DNA of 9,488 nucleotides from an uncultured Nitrospina sp. (GTDB lineage Bacteria; Nitrospinota; Nitrospinia; Nitrospinales; VA-1). Below, in pieces: positions 1-6,780 of the stretch. Under the pieces are notes generated by a model that did no database searches, was not told the origin of the DNA, and saw nothing but the letters and a program-made list of their open reading frames with translations. Position numbers and translations under genes: made by a program. Every line of letters starts with the position of its first letter. The first letter of the stretch is position 1. The stretch is from positions 1 to 9,488 of the forward strand of contig CATMOP010000056.1 of assembly GCA_950072225.1 (NCBI GenBank), in the 5' to 3' direction.

Positions 1-210
1 ATTCACTCTAAGTCCGCAAAGACTACGGATTAGAATTTTCTGCCAGCCTTTTTTTACCCGCTCCTAAACCTTGAACCGCAATACTTCTGAAATAGAACTC
101 CTCTGAGCAAATAGTTGAGTTTTTAAAGTGGGCTTCTGACGAGGGAGTTAAAAAACATTTTTTCGTATAGAATTGTGGCTAGGCCAGAAGCTTAATTTCA
201 GGAACCTGGC

Positions 211-218
211 GATAATAT
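211..218 (+). promoter_or_regulatory. Possible -10 element upstream of the malic enzyme gene
   Basis: GATAATAT resembles a sigma-70 -10 box and sits about 130 bases before the ATG at 349. No good -35 hexamer is visible at the usual distance; the best candidate there (around CTTAAT) is poor. This is only the best-looking candidate in the leader. Confidence 0.2.
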
Positions 219-336
219 GGTAGGCTTAGGATTTTTCAGCTACAAAACCCCATTTTCTCTTGCGATTTGGGCCAATAGAGAAAAAGATTGTGGACACATG
301 ATTGGATGAACCGTTTTATTCGCCAACTCAAAAGCC

Positions 337-344
337 GGAGGTGA
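337..344 (+). promoter_or_regulatory. Strong Shine-Dalgarno site of the malic enzyme gene
   Basis: GGAGGTGA is an extended, near-perfect complement to the 3' end of 16S rRNA. It ends four bases before the ATG at 349. It fixes that start codon and suggests efficient translation. A second AGG at 344-346 directly follows. Confidence 0.8.
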
Positions 345-348
345 GGTC

Positions 349-1785
349 ATGACAAAAAGTGCTTTCACACCCAATGCAGGAGATAGCATTATCGTGCGTT
401 TGAAAATTGAAGGCCAGACCCAGGGGCTTTCCCGGGTCACAACCCGAATTGCAGAACTCAACGGGCATATCGGGGCGATAGATCTGGTTCGTCCTCTTTC
501 CGGAGGGGCCTCTATTCGGGACTTCAGCATTTATACGTCAGGATCGGATCATGGCGAGGAAATTATTGCAGCATTGAAAGTGGTGGAGGGAATTGAAGTC
601 ATTCACTTTTCTGACCGCACGTTTCTTATGCATTTGGGCGGGAAGATAGAAGTCACCAGTCGGCAAACCCTGAAAACGCGGGATGACCTTTCCATGGCCT
701 ATACTCCTGGTGTGGGCCGGGTTTGTACTGCGATTCACCAGAATCCGGAAGAGGTGTACAAGTTGACGATCAAACGCAACACGGTTGCGATTGTGACCGA
801 TGGTACAGCGGTTCTTGGGTTGGGTGATATCGGGCCGCAAGCAGCAATGCCGGTAATGGAAGGTAAGGCAATGCTGTTTAAAGAATTCGCCGGGATCGAT
901 GCTTTCCCCATTTGCCTGGATACCAAAAGTGTTGATGAGGTGGTTGCTGCTGTCCGCGCCATTGCGCCCGGTTTTGGCGGAATCAACCTTGAGGATATTG
1001 CGGCACCCCAGTGTTTTGAGATTGAAAAAAGGCTACAAGAAGAATTGGATATTCCGGTTTTCCATGATGACCAGCACGGAACGGCGGTAGTGGTTTCCTC
1101 GGCATTGATAAATTCTTTGAAGCTATTGGGAAAAAAACCTGAAGAGATTAAAGTTGTGGTTCTGGGCGCTGGGGCGGCAGGGACCGCTTGTACTAAAATG
1201 ATCCAACAACTGAAAGTGGAAAACATCATTGCCTGTGACCGGAAAGGGGCTATTCATAAATCCCGGGATGACCTCAACGAGGCCAAACAATGGTTTGCGG
1301 ACAATACCAACCCTGATGGGTTGAAAGGGAGTTTGAAGGAAGTCATTGCCGGAGCCGATGTGTTTCTCGGAGTTTCAGGTCCCCGTCAATTGAGCGTTGA
1401 GGACATTAAAAAAATGGCCAAAGATCCAGTGGTCTATGCAATGGCCAATCCGATTCCAGAAATTTTGCCTGAAGAGGCCGGGCCTCATGTGGCGATCATG
1501 GCAACAGGCAGAAGTGATTATCCCAATCAGATCAATAATGTTTTATGTTTTCCCGGGCTCTTCAAGGGTGCGCTGGATTGCTTGGCCACACATATCAATG
1601 AGGAAATGAAAATGGCTGCGGCGTATGCGATAGCTGATTGTATTGCCCAAGACCATTTACAACCGGAATACATCATCCCAAGCGTGTTTGATACCAAGGT
1701 GGTGGAAAATGTGTCAGTCGCAGTGGTTAAAGCCGCCAGGGAAACCAATGTGGCACGTGGCAGAGGTAGAAATAAGTTTGATTAG
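349..1785 (+). CDS. Malic enzyme (oxaloacetate-decarboxylating) with N-terminal ACT domain
   Basis: A 478-residue malic enzyme, which oxidatively decarboxylates malate to pyruvate and CO2 while reducing NAD(P)+ in the cytoplasm. Residues about 14-90 look like an ACT domain, the small ligand-binding module that usually gives allosteric control by an amino acid or similar metabolite. The catalytic part follows. Y118 in the AYTPGVG motif and K173 in EGKA are the expected catalytic Tyr and Lys. E215/D216 (NLEDIAAP) and D240/D241 (FHDDQHGT) are the metal-binding acidic residues. A Rossmann GAGAAG loop at 273-278 binds the dinucleotide, and MANPIPEI and the later NQINN segment are conserved. Length fits the compact bacterial form; there is no phosphotransacetylase-like C-terminal domain. 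An acidic residue in ACDRKG after strand 2 hints at NAD, but the cofactor cannot be settled by eye. A strong Shine-Dalgarno site supports the start. The gene appears to be transcribed alone. Confidence 0.95.
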   Translation: MTKSAFTPNAGDSIIVRLKIEGQTQGLSRVTTRIAELNGHIGAIDLVRPLSGGASIRDFSIYTSGSDHGEEIIAALKVVEGIEVIHFSDRTFLMHLGGKIEVTSRQTLKTRDDLSMAYTPGVGRVCTAIHQNPEEVYKLTIKRNTVAIVTDGTAVLGLGDIGPQAAMPVMEGKAMLFKEFAGIDAFPICLDTKSVDEVVAAVRAIAPGFGGINLEDIAAPQCFEIEKRLQEELDIPVFHDDQHGTAVVVSSALINSLKLLGKKPEEIKVVVLGAGAAGTACTKMIQQLKVENIIACDRKGAIHKSRDDLNEAKQWFADNTNPDGLKGSLKEVIAGADVFLGVSGPRQLSVEDIKKMAKDPVVYAMANPIPEILPEEAGPHVAIMATGRSDYPNQINNVLCFPGLFKGALDCLATHINEEMKMAAAYAIADCIAQDHLQPEYIIPSVFDTKVVENVSVAVVKAARETNVARGRGRNKFD

Positions 1786-1949
1786 AGATTGCTTTACCGA
1801 CGCAATATTAAGATGGAATAGATAAAAAAATTGGAAATCAACCCCAGTTCCCAACAAGAATCGGTCTGTGTATATTTGCGCAGGTTCCTATTAGTTTTTC
1901 CTGTTAAAGGTTTTTTGATTTTGCCTCTCTCCCCTTCAATATTTTAGGT

Positions 1950-4340
1950 ATGAAAACAGTTCTTGGTTGGTGTTTCAAAAAAATTACCTACCGATACCCC
2001 GGGACCCTGCTGATTCTGGCAATCCTTTTAAGCGGGATGTCCGTTTATTGGGCTAGCGGCTTGAGCTTCAACCCCAGGATGGATAACCTTCTTCCTCAGG
2101 ATTTACCATTAATAAAAGAATTTAATGAAGTTGTTGCCAAAACCGGAGGGTCTGGTCCTCTGGTTGTTGTTCTGGAACAGTTGAATCCCTTTCAGGCTTC
2201 TGAAGTGATTGGCAAACTTGCACGGGCTTTGGAAAAAGTACCCGGAACCCAATTTGTGGATTCGAAAATACCCGCAGAATTTTTAAAAAACCGCCAACTC
2301 CTGTTAATTCCAAAAGCAGATTTGCTTCACCTGGAATCCTTGGTTGAGGAAGCGGTTGACTATGCCCGGGGTCAGTTTGGTGGGTTTTTTGGGGAAGATG
2401 AACTTTTCAATCCGACCAAGCTTCAAACGCTTGCTGATCGCTATCATATCTTCGAAGATATTAGGCCCTATCATAGGGGAAAGCGGAAGAGAAATTATTA
2501 TATCTTTGTCCAACCAAAGGGGACGGTTACCGATACAGATTTTACAGAGCAATATGTCCGGCTTGTTCAAGAGGCGATTGACCAGACAGGACTTGAAAGA
2601 GATATCCCAGAGCTGGTTATCAAACTTACCGGTTCGCTTATTGTGCGGCTGGAAGAAAACCAGTTTATCCAAAGTGATCTCAAGAAGTCAGCGATGCTCG
2701 CGGCCCTGCTGGCAAGTTGTATTATCCTTATCTACACCCGATCCTGGTTTTCCATACCGCTCATCATTTTCCCTTTATTGCTGTCGCTGACTTATACGTT
2801 CGCGTTAACGCGTCTGTTCATCGGACACTTGAATGTTATTTCAGGTTTTCTGGTGGCTATATTAATGGGGTTGGGGATTGATTATGGGATTCATCTTTAT
2901 ATTCGCTTCAAACAGGAACTCCTCAAAGGAAAAACCATTGCTGAGGCAGCGGAACTAGTTGTGACCCAGGTAGGACGGTCAGGGCTTATAGCGATGCTGA
3001 CGACGATAAGTGTTTTTTCAATCTTAAGTTTCTCAGATTTTCCGGGGTTTTCAGAGTTCGGAATAATCGCTACGCTGGGTATCGTCTCCGCTTTTTTGAG
3101 CTACTATTTCATATTTCCGGCGCAGGCATTGTTTTATGACAAAATCCGCTGGTTGAGAAAACCCCGGCCCAGGTTATTCACTTTTAAAATTTCCAACCTG
3201 TATTCTACCACGCCTTATTTCCTTTCTACCATGTTCCTTCTCTTAATGGTTGCGAGTTTATTTCTTCTTCCCGGACTCAGGTTTGAATATGATTTTCAGA
3301 AACTCAAGGGGGAGTCCCCAGCCAGCGAATATGAGACAGTTACCACGGATGATTTCGGTTTTGCTTTTTCCCCTACCTTGATCCTGACGCCTGAAAAGAA
3401 AAACCTGTTTGAAATCCATACAGCCCTGGAGAAAATCAAACGCAGGAATGGGGACCATACCATCATAGGAGCTACGTATTCTTTAAATATGTTCAGTCGT
3501 GAGGAATATGAGTCGAAGAAGGATGTGATCGGCCGGATTCGAAAAACAGTTTATGACAATATGGATATTATCAAATTTTCACTGGGAAACGACCGGTATA
3601 AAAATTTTAAAAAGCTGGTGAATGCCGAGCCATTTGACGAAAATCGAATACCCCATAATTTGGAGAAAAAACTCCGTGCTGAAGATGATTATTTAGTTTT
3701 GTTGTTTTCTCCCGCAGATAAAAACTTTTTTCGTGTCGAAAATATTTATCAGTTGGAAAAAGAAGTGGGGAAATTGAAGCACATGATGGTGGAAAAAAAT
3801 ATTAAGATTTCAGTTTTAAATGAAAACCTGATCGCGGCAGAAATTCTGGATTGGGTTAAGCAAAAGGGCCCAATGGCGATGGGCATCGCTTTCGCACTGG
3901 TGTTCTTAATTCTTGTAGTGGACCTTGGCAGTATTCGTTTGGCTGTCATTACTTTTCTGCCTCTTTTTACAGGTCTAGCTTTGACCGGCGCACTCATGTC
4001 TATTTTTAGTGTGAAATTAAATTTTATCAATATCGTCATGCTCCCTTCTATCGTGGGAATCATGATAGATCATTGTATATATCTCAGTCACCATATCCTG
4101 GATTATTCTAATGGCGCATCGCTCAAGTCACTGCAGGAGACGGGAAGCGCCATAATATTGTCGGCTTTGACCAGTTTAGCAGGCTACACCAGTTTGAATA
4201 TTGCTCATCATGCAGGGATCAGGTCCATTGCCTCGGTGGTAGAACTGGGAATAATAACCTGCACGGTTTGTGCCCTGTTCATGCTTCCGGCCTTGTTTGA
4301 GCTGCGAAAATATAGGTTTCCCTTTACCCGCTTAAAATAG
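1950..4340 (+). CDS. RND/MMPL-family membrane exporter
   Basis: A 796-residue inner-membrane protein with the duplicated RND plan. One membrane helix (about residues 17-37) is followed by a large periplasmic loop, then a helix cluster at about 250-395. The second half repeats this: a helix near 425-445, a loop to about 640, then helices to about 790. The hallmark RND/MMPL sequence MGLGIDYGIHLY falls near residues 306-317 in half one. Its counterpart IVGIMIDHCIYLSHH is near 701-715 in half two, and both keep the membrane aspartate. Such proteins use the proton gradient to export lipids or hydrophobic compounds; hopanoid-associated HpnN and mycobacterial MmpL proteins are the known relatives in plan. 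I cannot name the substrate, and no hopanoid gene or periplasmic adaptor is adjacent. The start ATG has only an AGG one base upstream, so ribosome binding is weak or the start differs slightly. It lies 164 bases after the malic enzyme gene, so co-transcription is uncertain. Confidence 0.9.
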   Translation: MKTVLGWCFKKITYRYPGTLLILAILLSGMSVYWASGLSFNPRMDNLLPQDLPLIKEFNEVVAKTGGSGPLVVVLEQLNPFQASEVIGKLARALEKVPGTQFVDSKIPAEFLKNRQLLLIPKADLLHLESLVEEAVDYARGQFGGFFGEDELFNPTKLQTLADRYHIFEDIRPYHRGKRKRNYYIFVQPKGTVTDTDFTEQYVRLVQEAIDQTGLERDIPELVIKLTGSLIVRLEENQFIQSDLKKSAMLAALLASCIILIYTRSWFSIPLIIFPLLLSLTYTFALTRLFIGHLNVISGFLVAILMGLGIDYGIHLYIRFKQELLKGKTIAEAAELVVTQVGRSGLIAMLTTISVFSILSFSDFPGFSEFGIIATLGIVSAFLSYYFIFPAQALFYDKIRWLRKPRPRLFTFKISNLYSTTPYFLSTMFLLLMVASLFLLPGLRFEYDFQKLKGESPASEYETVTTDDFGFAFSPTLILTPEKKNLFEIHTALEKIKRRNGDHTIIGATYSLNMFSREEYESKKDVIGRIRKTVYDNMDIIKFSLGNDRYKNFKKLVNAEPFDENRIPHNLEKKLRAEDDYLVLLFSPADKNFFRVENIYQLEKEVGKLKHMMVEKNIKISVLNENLIAAEILDWVKQKGPMAMGIAFALVFLILVVDLGSIRLAVITFLPLFTGLALTGALMSIFSVKLNFINIVMLPSIVGIMIDHCIYLSHHILDYSNGASLKSLQETGSAIILSALTSLAGYTSLNIAHHAGIRSIASVVELGIITCTVCALFMLPALFELRKYRFPFTRLK

Positions 4341-4357
4341 AAGTAAGAATCAGGAGT

Positions 4358-4376
4358 CAGCGGAGAGCCTCCGCTG
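4358..4376 (+). terminator. Hairpin just after the exporter gene (possible terminator)
   Basis: CAGCGGAG (4358-4365) and CTCCGCTG (4369-4376) form a perfect 8-base stem with a 3-base AGC loop, 18 bases past the exporter stop codon. The U-tract that would make it a classical intrinsic terminator is missing; only a CTTTT occurs some 15 bases later. It also abuts the left copy of the short inverted repeat. A similar GCGGAG-N3-CTCCGC hairpin lies at 7783-7797. Confidence 0.4.
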
Positions 4377-4382
4377 GCAAAC

Positions 4383-4457
4383 TGCAATATCTTTTCCCTG
4401 CGGGCAAACATTCTCGCGGCTTGACGGGTTATTGCTTGCTGGTCCCACGCCTAGTGG
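4383..4457 (+). repeat. Short repeat element, left copy
   Basis: This stretch matches the reverse complement of 4751-4825. Over the first 39 bases I count 34 identities (core GCAATATCTTT followed by CCCTGCGG and CAAAC). The last 17 bases are GGTCCCACGCCTAGTGG against GGCCCCACGCCTGGTGG, two differences. The middle is more diverged. It sits between the exporter gene and the lipoprotein gene, ending 46 bases before the latter's ATG. No transposase is near, so it is best described as a small non-coding interspersed repeat. Confidence 0.7.
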
Positions 4458-4503
4458 AATGAATCGATATTGAACTGACTGAAAATTAAAGAAAGAGAAC
4501 TGA

Positions 4504-4773
4504 ATGCTACGGGTTGGATTAATTTTAATTTTTATTTTGTCGGTTGGTTGCTCCGAAGACCGCCAATTCGAAGATTTTATGAATGAGGACAGTGGTAAAG
4601 GAGAGCAGAAATTTCGGGAAGATTCCCATAAGTGTATGGCGGAAAAGGATAAGTTCAGCCACAAAATCCAAGGCCGTGAATTTGGATTCGAAGGGGAGCA
4701 TACGGGATACCTGGGTTGTATGAAGCTGAAGGGTTGGAACCAGAAAACAACCACCAGGCGTGGGGCCGACTAG
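4504..4773 (+). CDS. Small probable lipoprotein of unknown function
   Basis: An 89-residue protein starting with a short positive end (MLR) and a hydrophobic stretch (residues 4-15), followed by C16 in LSVGC. This resembles a signal-peptidase II lipobox, though Ser at -3 is less usual than Leu. Cleavage would leave a mature protein of about 74 residues anchored by lipid. The mature part is charged, begins SEDRQFEDF, has two further cysteines, and ends in a CMKLKGW motif. Cys-Met-x-x-x-Gly-aromatic endings are, as I recall, common in small proteobacterial lipoproteins, but I recognise no family. A weak purine-rich Shine-Dalgarno region (AAAGAAAGAGA) precedes the ATG. The last seven codons (TTRRGAD) and the TAG stop lie inside the right repeat copy at 4751-4849. 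The native C-terminus may therefore have been replaced or extended by insertion of that repeat. Two inverted copies flank the gene. Confidence 0.6.
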   Translation: MLRVGLILIFILSVGCSEDRQFEDFMNEDSGKGEQKFREDSHKCMAEKDKFSHKIQGREFGFEGEHTGYLGCMKLKGWNQKTTTRRGAD

Positions 4774-4849
4774 GAATGGCTCTTTGAGCCGATAGAACGT
4801 TTGTCCGCAGGGTAAAGATATTGCACATTGGCCCCACGCCTAGTGGTGG
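4751..4849 (-). repeat. Short repeat element, right (inverted) copy, with terminal inverted repeats
   Basis: This is the inverted counterpart of 4383-4457. Its own ends also pair: CCACCAGGCGTGGGGCC (4751-4767) against GGCCCCACGCCTAGTGGTGG (4830-4849), complementary apart from a small three-base bulge. The whole can thus fold into a long hairpin of about 99 bases, like a miniature inverted-repeat element or a REP/BIME-type unit. The 5' part overlaps the 3' end of the lipoprotein gene and encodes its stop codon. The hairpin could stabilise or end that transcript, though no T-run follows. No target-site duplication is obvious. Confidence 0.65.
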
Positions 4850-4909
4850 CAGGGGGTTAATGGACAAAGCGGCACATTTTGTAAGGTCGTTTGGAGATGT
4901 ATTCCATAT

Positions 4910-5128
4910 TTAAATGGATTTGATTCGATAATAGTAATCGTTTAATTGGAAAGGACTCCCGGTTCTGATGATCCCGCAAAACCTGCGGACCTTATCGGTG
5001 TCCAGGTTGTCCAACACCTGTTCCTGTAACTCCTGATAGGAAAAGTCTTCCCAGAAAAAAAAATCCGCAGACCGTTCCAAGGGAAATTTTGAAATATCTT
5101 CCATTTCAATATTATAATTATCTTTCAC
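4910..5128 (-). CDS. Hypothetical small protein (weakly supported)
   Basis: A 72-residue frame on the minus strand in the gap before coaX. The first codon is GTG; an ATG at residue 9 (5104-5102) is an alternative. Neither has a recognisable Shine-Dalgarno sequence. In favour: the composition is protein-like, with amphipathic, acidic helical stretches (SYQELQEQVLDNLDTDKVRR) and an aromatic-rich end, and it shows no low-complexity translation. No membrane segment, signal peptide or known motif is visible. If it is not a gene, the 500-base gap 4774-5276 contains only the right repeat copy and the coaX leader. Confidence 0.4.
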   Translation of the reverse strand: MKDNYNIEMEDISKFPLERSADFFFWEDFSYQELQEQVLDNLDTDKVRRFCGIIRTGSPFQLNDYYYRIKSI

Positions 5129-5266
5129 AATATACAGGGTCCAATTGAGTAGCCAATTTGAATCATCTTATTATATTTAAAGGGACCTATTCCACACAAA
5201 CGATTTTTCGTGGTTGTTATCGCTTGTGGGCTCTGCTATTTTCGCAGGGTCCTCGAAATATTGTAT

Positions 5267-5269
5267 AGG
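5267..5269 (+). promoter_or_regulatory. Ribosome-binding AGG that decides the coaX start
   Basis: AGG seven bases before the ATG at 5277 (TATAGG then TTTTATT). It is short but well placed, and favours this ATG over the in-frame TTG at 5214, which would add 21 residues not expected in the family. Confidence 0.5.
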
Positions 5270-5276
5270 TTTTATT

Positions 5277-6056
5277 ATGCTATTAGTTATTGATGTCGGC
5301 AACTCAAATAATGTGATCGGTCTGTTTTCCGGTAAAAAACTCCTGGCCCATTGGCGAATTCGAACAGAATGGAACCGTACGGCTGATGAATACTGGGTTT
5401 TGTTCAAGGAATTTATACAATCGAACCATGTTGAGATAGATAAAATTGATGACATTGTTATCGCCTGTGTAGTTCCGCCGCTGGTTCCCATCCTTCAAGA
5501 CATGGCGAAGAAATATTTTTCATGTGAGCCTCTGGTGGTGGGGCCGGGTATTAAAACGGGAATTTCCATCCTCTACCGTGATCCTGCTGAAGTGGGTGCC
5601 GACCGGATTGTCAACTCGGTGGCGGCATTCGAGAAATATGGTGGGCCACTGATTATTGTGGACTTCGGCACTGCCACAACCTTCGATGTGGTGTCCAGGA
5701 AAGGGGAATATCTGGGGGGAGCCATTTTCCCAGGTATTCAGATTTCACTGGAGGCCCTGTTCAAACACACCGCCAAACTGCCGAGAATCGATATGCTGGT
5801 TCCGGAAAATGTGATTGGAAAATCTACCGTAGATAGTATTCGTTCCGGTGCAGTTTATGGTTTTGCGGGAATGATTGAAAACCTGGTCCGACAAATTAAA
5901 AAGGAGCTGGGGCAAAACGCGCATGTGGTGGCCACAGGGGGGATCGTTGATTGGATTGCTTCAAAATCAACGGTTATCGATACGCTGGATCCATTTTTAA
6001 CTCTGGATGGGATGAGAATTATTTACGAAAAAAATCATCCGAAAAAACCGAAATAG
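5277..6056 (+). CDS. coaX: Type III pantothenate kinase
   Basis: Phosphorylates pantothenate to 4'-phosphopantothenate with ATP, the first step of coenzyme A synthesis, in the cytoplasm. The 259-residue length is typical. The fold is the acetate kinase/hexokinase-type (ASKHA) ATPase. The phosphate-loop motif IDVGNSN occupies residues 5-11 with D6. The GADRIVN segment has D109, the position of the family's proposed catalytic base, and R110. VDFGTATTFD follows from D129, and GGAIFPGIQ with an LPRID segment comes further on. The type III enzyme is distinct from CoaA/PanK-I and is generally not inhibited by CoA. The start at 5277 puts the phosphate loop at residue 6, as usual. In many bacteria coaX follows birA, but no biotin ligase gene is adjacent; the gene stands alone and ends in a strong hairpin. 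Confidence 0.95.
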   Translation: MLLVIDVGNSNNVIGLFSGKKLLAHWRIRTEWNRTADEYWVLFKEFIQSNHVEIDKIDDIVIACVVPPLVPILQDMAKKYFSCEPLVVGPGIKTGISILYRDPAEVGADRIVNSVAAFEKYGGPLIIVDFGTATTFDVVSRKGEYLGGAIFPGIQISLEALFKHTAKLPRIDMLVPENVIGKSTVDSIRSGAVYGFAGMIENLVRQIKKELGQNAHVVATGGIVDWIASKSTVIDTLDPFLTLDGMRIIYEKNHPKKPK

Positions 6057-6069
6057 GTAGGACCCAAAA

Positions 6070-6149
6070 AAACACAGGCTATTCCAGGCTTAAGATTTTC
6101 AGCTAGAGGAGGAGACTGAAACCTGAAAGACCTGAAATAGCCTGTGTTT
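6070..6149. terminator. Bidirectional hairpin terminator between coaX and the convergent TusA-like gene
   Basis: AAACACAGGCTATTCCAGG (6070-6088) and CCTGAAATAGCCTGTGTTT (6131-6149) pair with one mismatch over 19 bases. Inside, TTTCAG (6097-6102) and CTGAAA (6116-6121) form a second stem, leaving a loop carrying AGAGGAGGAGA. Read on the minus strand, the stem is followed by seven T residues, a good intrinsic terminator for the 6167-6415 gene. On the plus strand it is followed by the weaker TTTATCGTTTT, serving coaX. A tandem ACCTGAAAG/ACCTGAAAT lies in the right half and allows alternative pairings. Confidence 0.7.
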
Positions 6150-6166
6150 ATCGTTTTAATTCTTCG

Positions 6167-6415
6167 CTAAACCTTTATTGCTCGAGAACTCTTGTGAATG
6201 AACAGACGCACCATCCGAGGATCATCCTCGATATCCGAAATTTTATACCCCTGGTTTTTGGCCCATTTGGATAAGGCATCCGCAATGTTTCTTTTTTTAT
6301 CTACAATGAGTTCCAAAATCCCATTTTTTTTGATGCGGTCAAACTCTTCCGATGCCAATTGCAATGCGCTGAAAAATGAAAGCCCGCGTATATCGATCGT
6401 TTTAAACATTTCCAT
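6167..6415 (-). CDS. TusA/SirA-fold small protein lacking the sulfur-carrier cysteine
   Basis: An 82-residue protein that matches the TusA-type plan: a D-x-R-G-L start (residues 8-12), a helix, strand ILELIVD, then a helix with ALSKWAKNQGYKI and a final IHKSSR strand. TusA proteins carry sulfur as a persulfide on the Cys of a CPxP motif directly after GL. Here that site reads GLSFFSAL (residues 11-18), so Cys-Pro is replaced by Phe-Phe, and the whole protein has no cysteine. It therefore cannot act as a classical sulfur carrier; a structural, binding or regulatory role is an inference. A strong Shine-Dalgarno (GGGAGGGG, 6422-6429 on the complement) six bases before the ATG supports the start and real expression. 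No other sulfur-relay genes are nearby. The gene converges on coaX. Confidence 0.75.
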   Translation of the reverse strand: MEMFKTIDIRGLSFFSALQLASEEFDRIKKNGILELIVDKKRNIADALSKWAKNQGYKISDIEDDPRMVRLFIHKSSRAIKV

Positions 6416-6496
6416 TTAGTACCCCTCCCATTTTCAGCCAGGGCCATGATTTACCCGGACGGTCTTTAATCATTTCTATGGCATTGTATTGAACCA

Positions 6497-6538
6497 AGAT
6501 TAAAGGTCTGTTAATCTGGGATTAATTTTTTTTAATCT
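6497..6538. repeat. Alternating GATTAA inverted repeats (two tandem hairpins)
   Basis: AGATTAA (6497-6503) pairs with TTAATCT (6511-6517) over a 7-base loop. Then GATTAA (6520-6525) pairs with TTAATC (6532-6537) over six T residues, followed by more T. The outer arms can also pair with each other. The second hairpin plus T-run resembles a weak terminator on the plus strand, though no plus-strand gene ends just upstream. Alternatively these are binding sites for a protein recognising GATTAA. Confidence 0.5.
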
Positions 6539-6730
6539 TTTTACGAAGGTTTTTCTGAGAGGGACCGTGCCAAGTTTGCCGGTTGCGGATAAATCGGGTT
6601 AATATATTGAAATTTAATGAGTTATTTTGGTTTTTGGGGTTGGCCCGTTAGGTGCGCGAAACGAACCAGCTAAATTGAGGACATTTCCGGCCCTTTTTAC
6701 GTTTAGCAGGGGAATGGCAAGCTGTTAATA

Positions 6731-6780
6731 TGAAAAGCGTTTCACGCTATATAGAGGGAACCGTTTTTTGAAAGCGTTCA
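6731..6780 (+). promoter_or_regulatory. Operator-like palindromes before the first LRR gene
   Basis: TGAAAAGCGTTTCA (6731-6744) and TGAAAGCGTTCA (6769-6780) are two related imperfect palindromes 38 bases apart, both with an AGCG centre. Within the first, AGCGT-TTC-ACGCT (6736-6748) is a second perfect symmetry. The sequence resembles the general LacI-family operator style, but the regulator is unknown. A possible -10 (TATATA, 6748-6753) lies between them, so binding could block transcription. The second palindrome ends at the Shine-Dalgarno AGGAG (6780-6784). Confidence 0.4.

Larger units (their letters stand above)
1..348. other. Leader region without a convincing gene
   Basis: No open frame here looks like a protein. 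A T-run at about 49-56 could be the tail of a terminator for a gene left of the window, but I find no good stem before it. An 8-base inverted repeat (TTTTCTCT at 253-260, AGAGAAAA at 277-284) with a 16-base loop lies about 65 bases before the malic enzyme start. It could form a weak hairpin in that gene's leader, but its A/T-rich stem makes a functional claim weak. The stretch probably holds the malic enzyme promoter. Confidence 0.5.

Noticed and set aside
1..60. Terminator of an upstream gene at the left edge
   Set aside because: A T-run is present at 49-56, but no stable stem precedes it.
240..1229. Minus-strand frames opposite the malic enzyme gene
   Set aside because: They are antisense to a well-supported conserved enzyme and have no recognisable domains.
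1788..1806. ATTGC/GCAAT inverted repeat after the malic enzyme gene as a terminator
   Set aside because: The 5-base stem with a 9-base loop and no T-run directly after is too weak.
4383..4849. CRISPR array or composite transposon
   Set aside because: There are only two copies, in inverted orientation, with no regular spacers and no transposase or cas gene.
5214..5276. A longer CoaX starting at TTG 5214
   Set aside because: It adds 21 residues before the phosphate loop that the family lacks, and the AGG before the ATG at 5277 is better placed.
6198..6419. Plus-strand frame opposite the TusA-like gene
   Set aside because: The minus strand has the strong ribosome site and the recognisable fold pattern.
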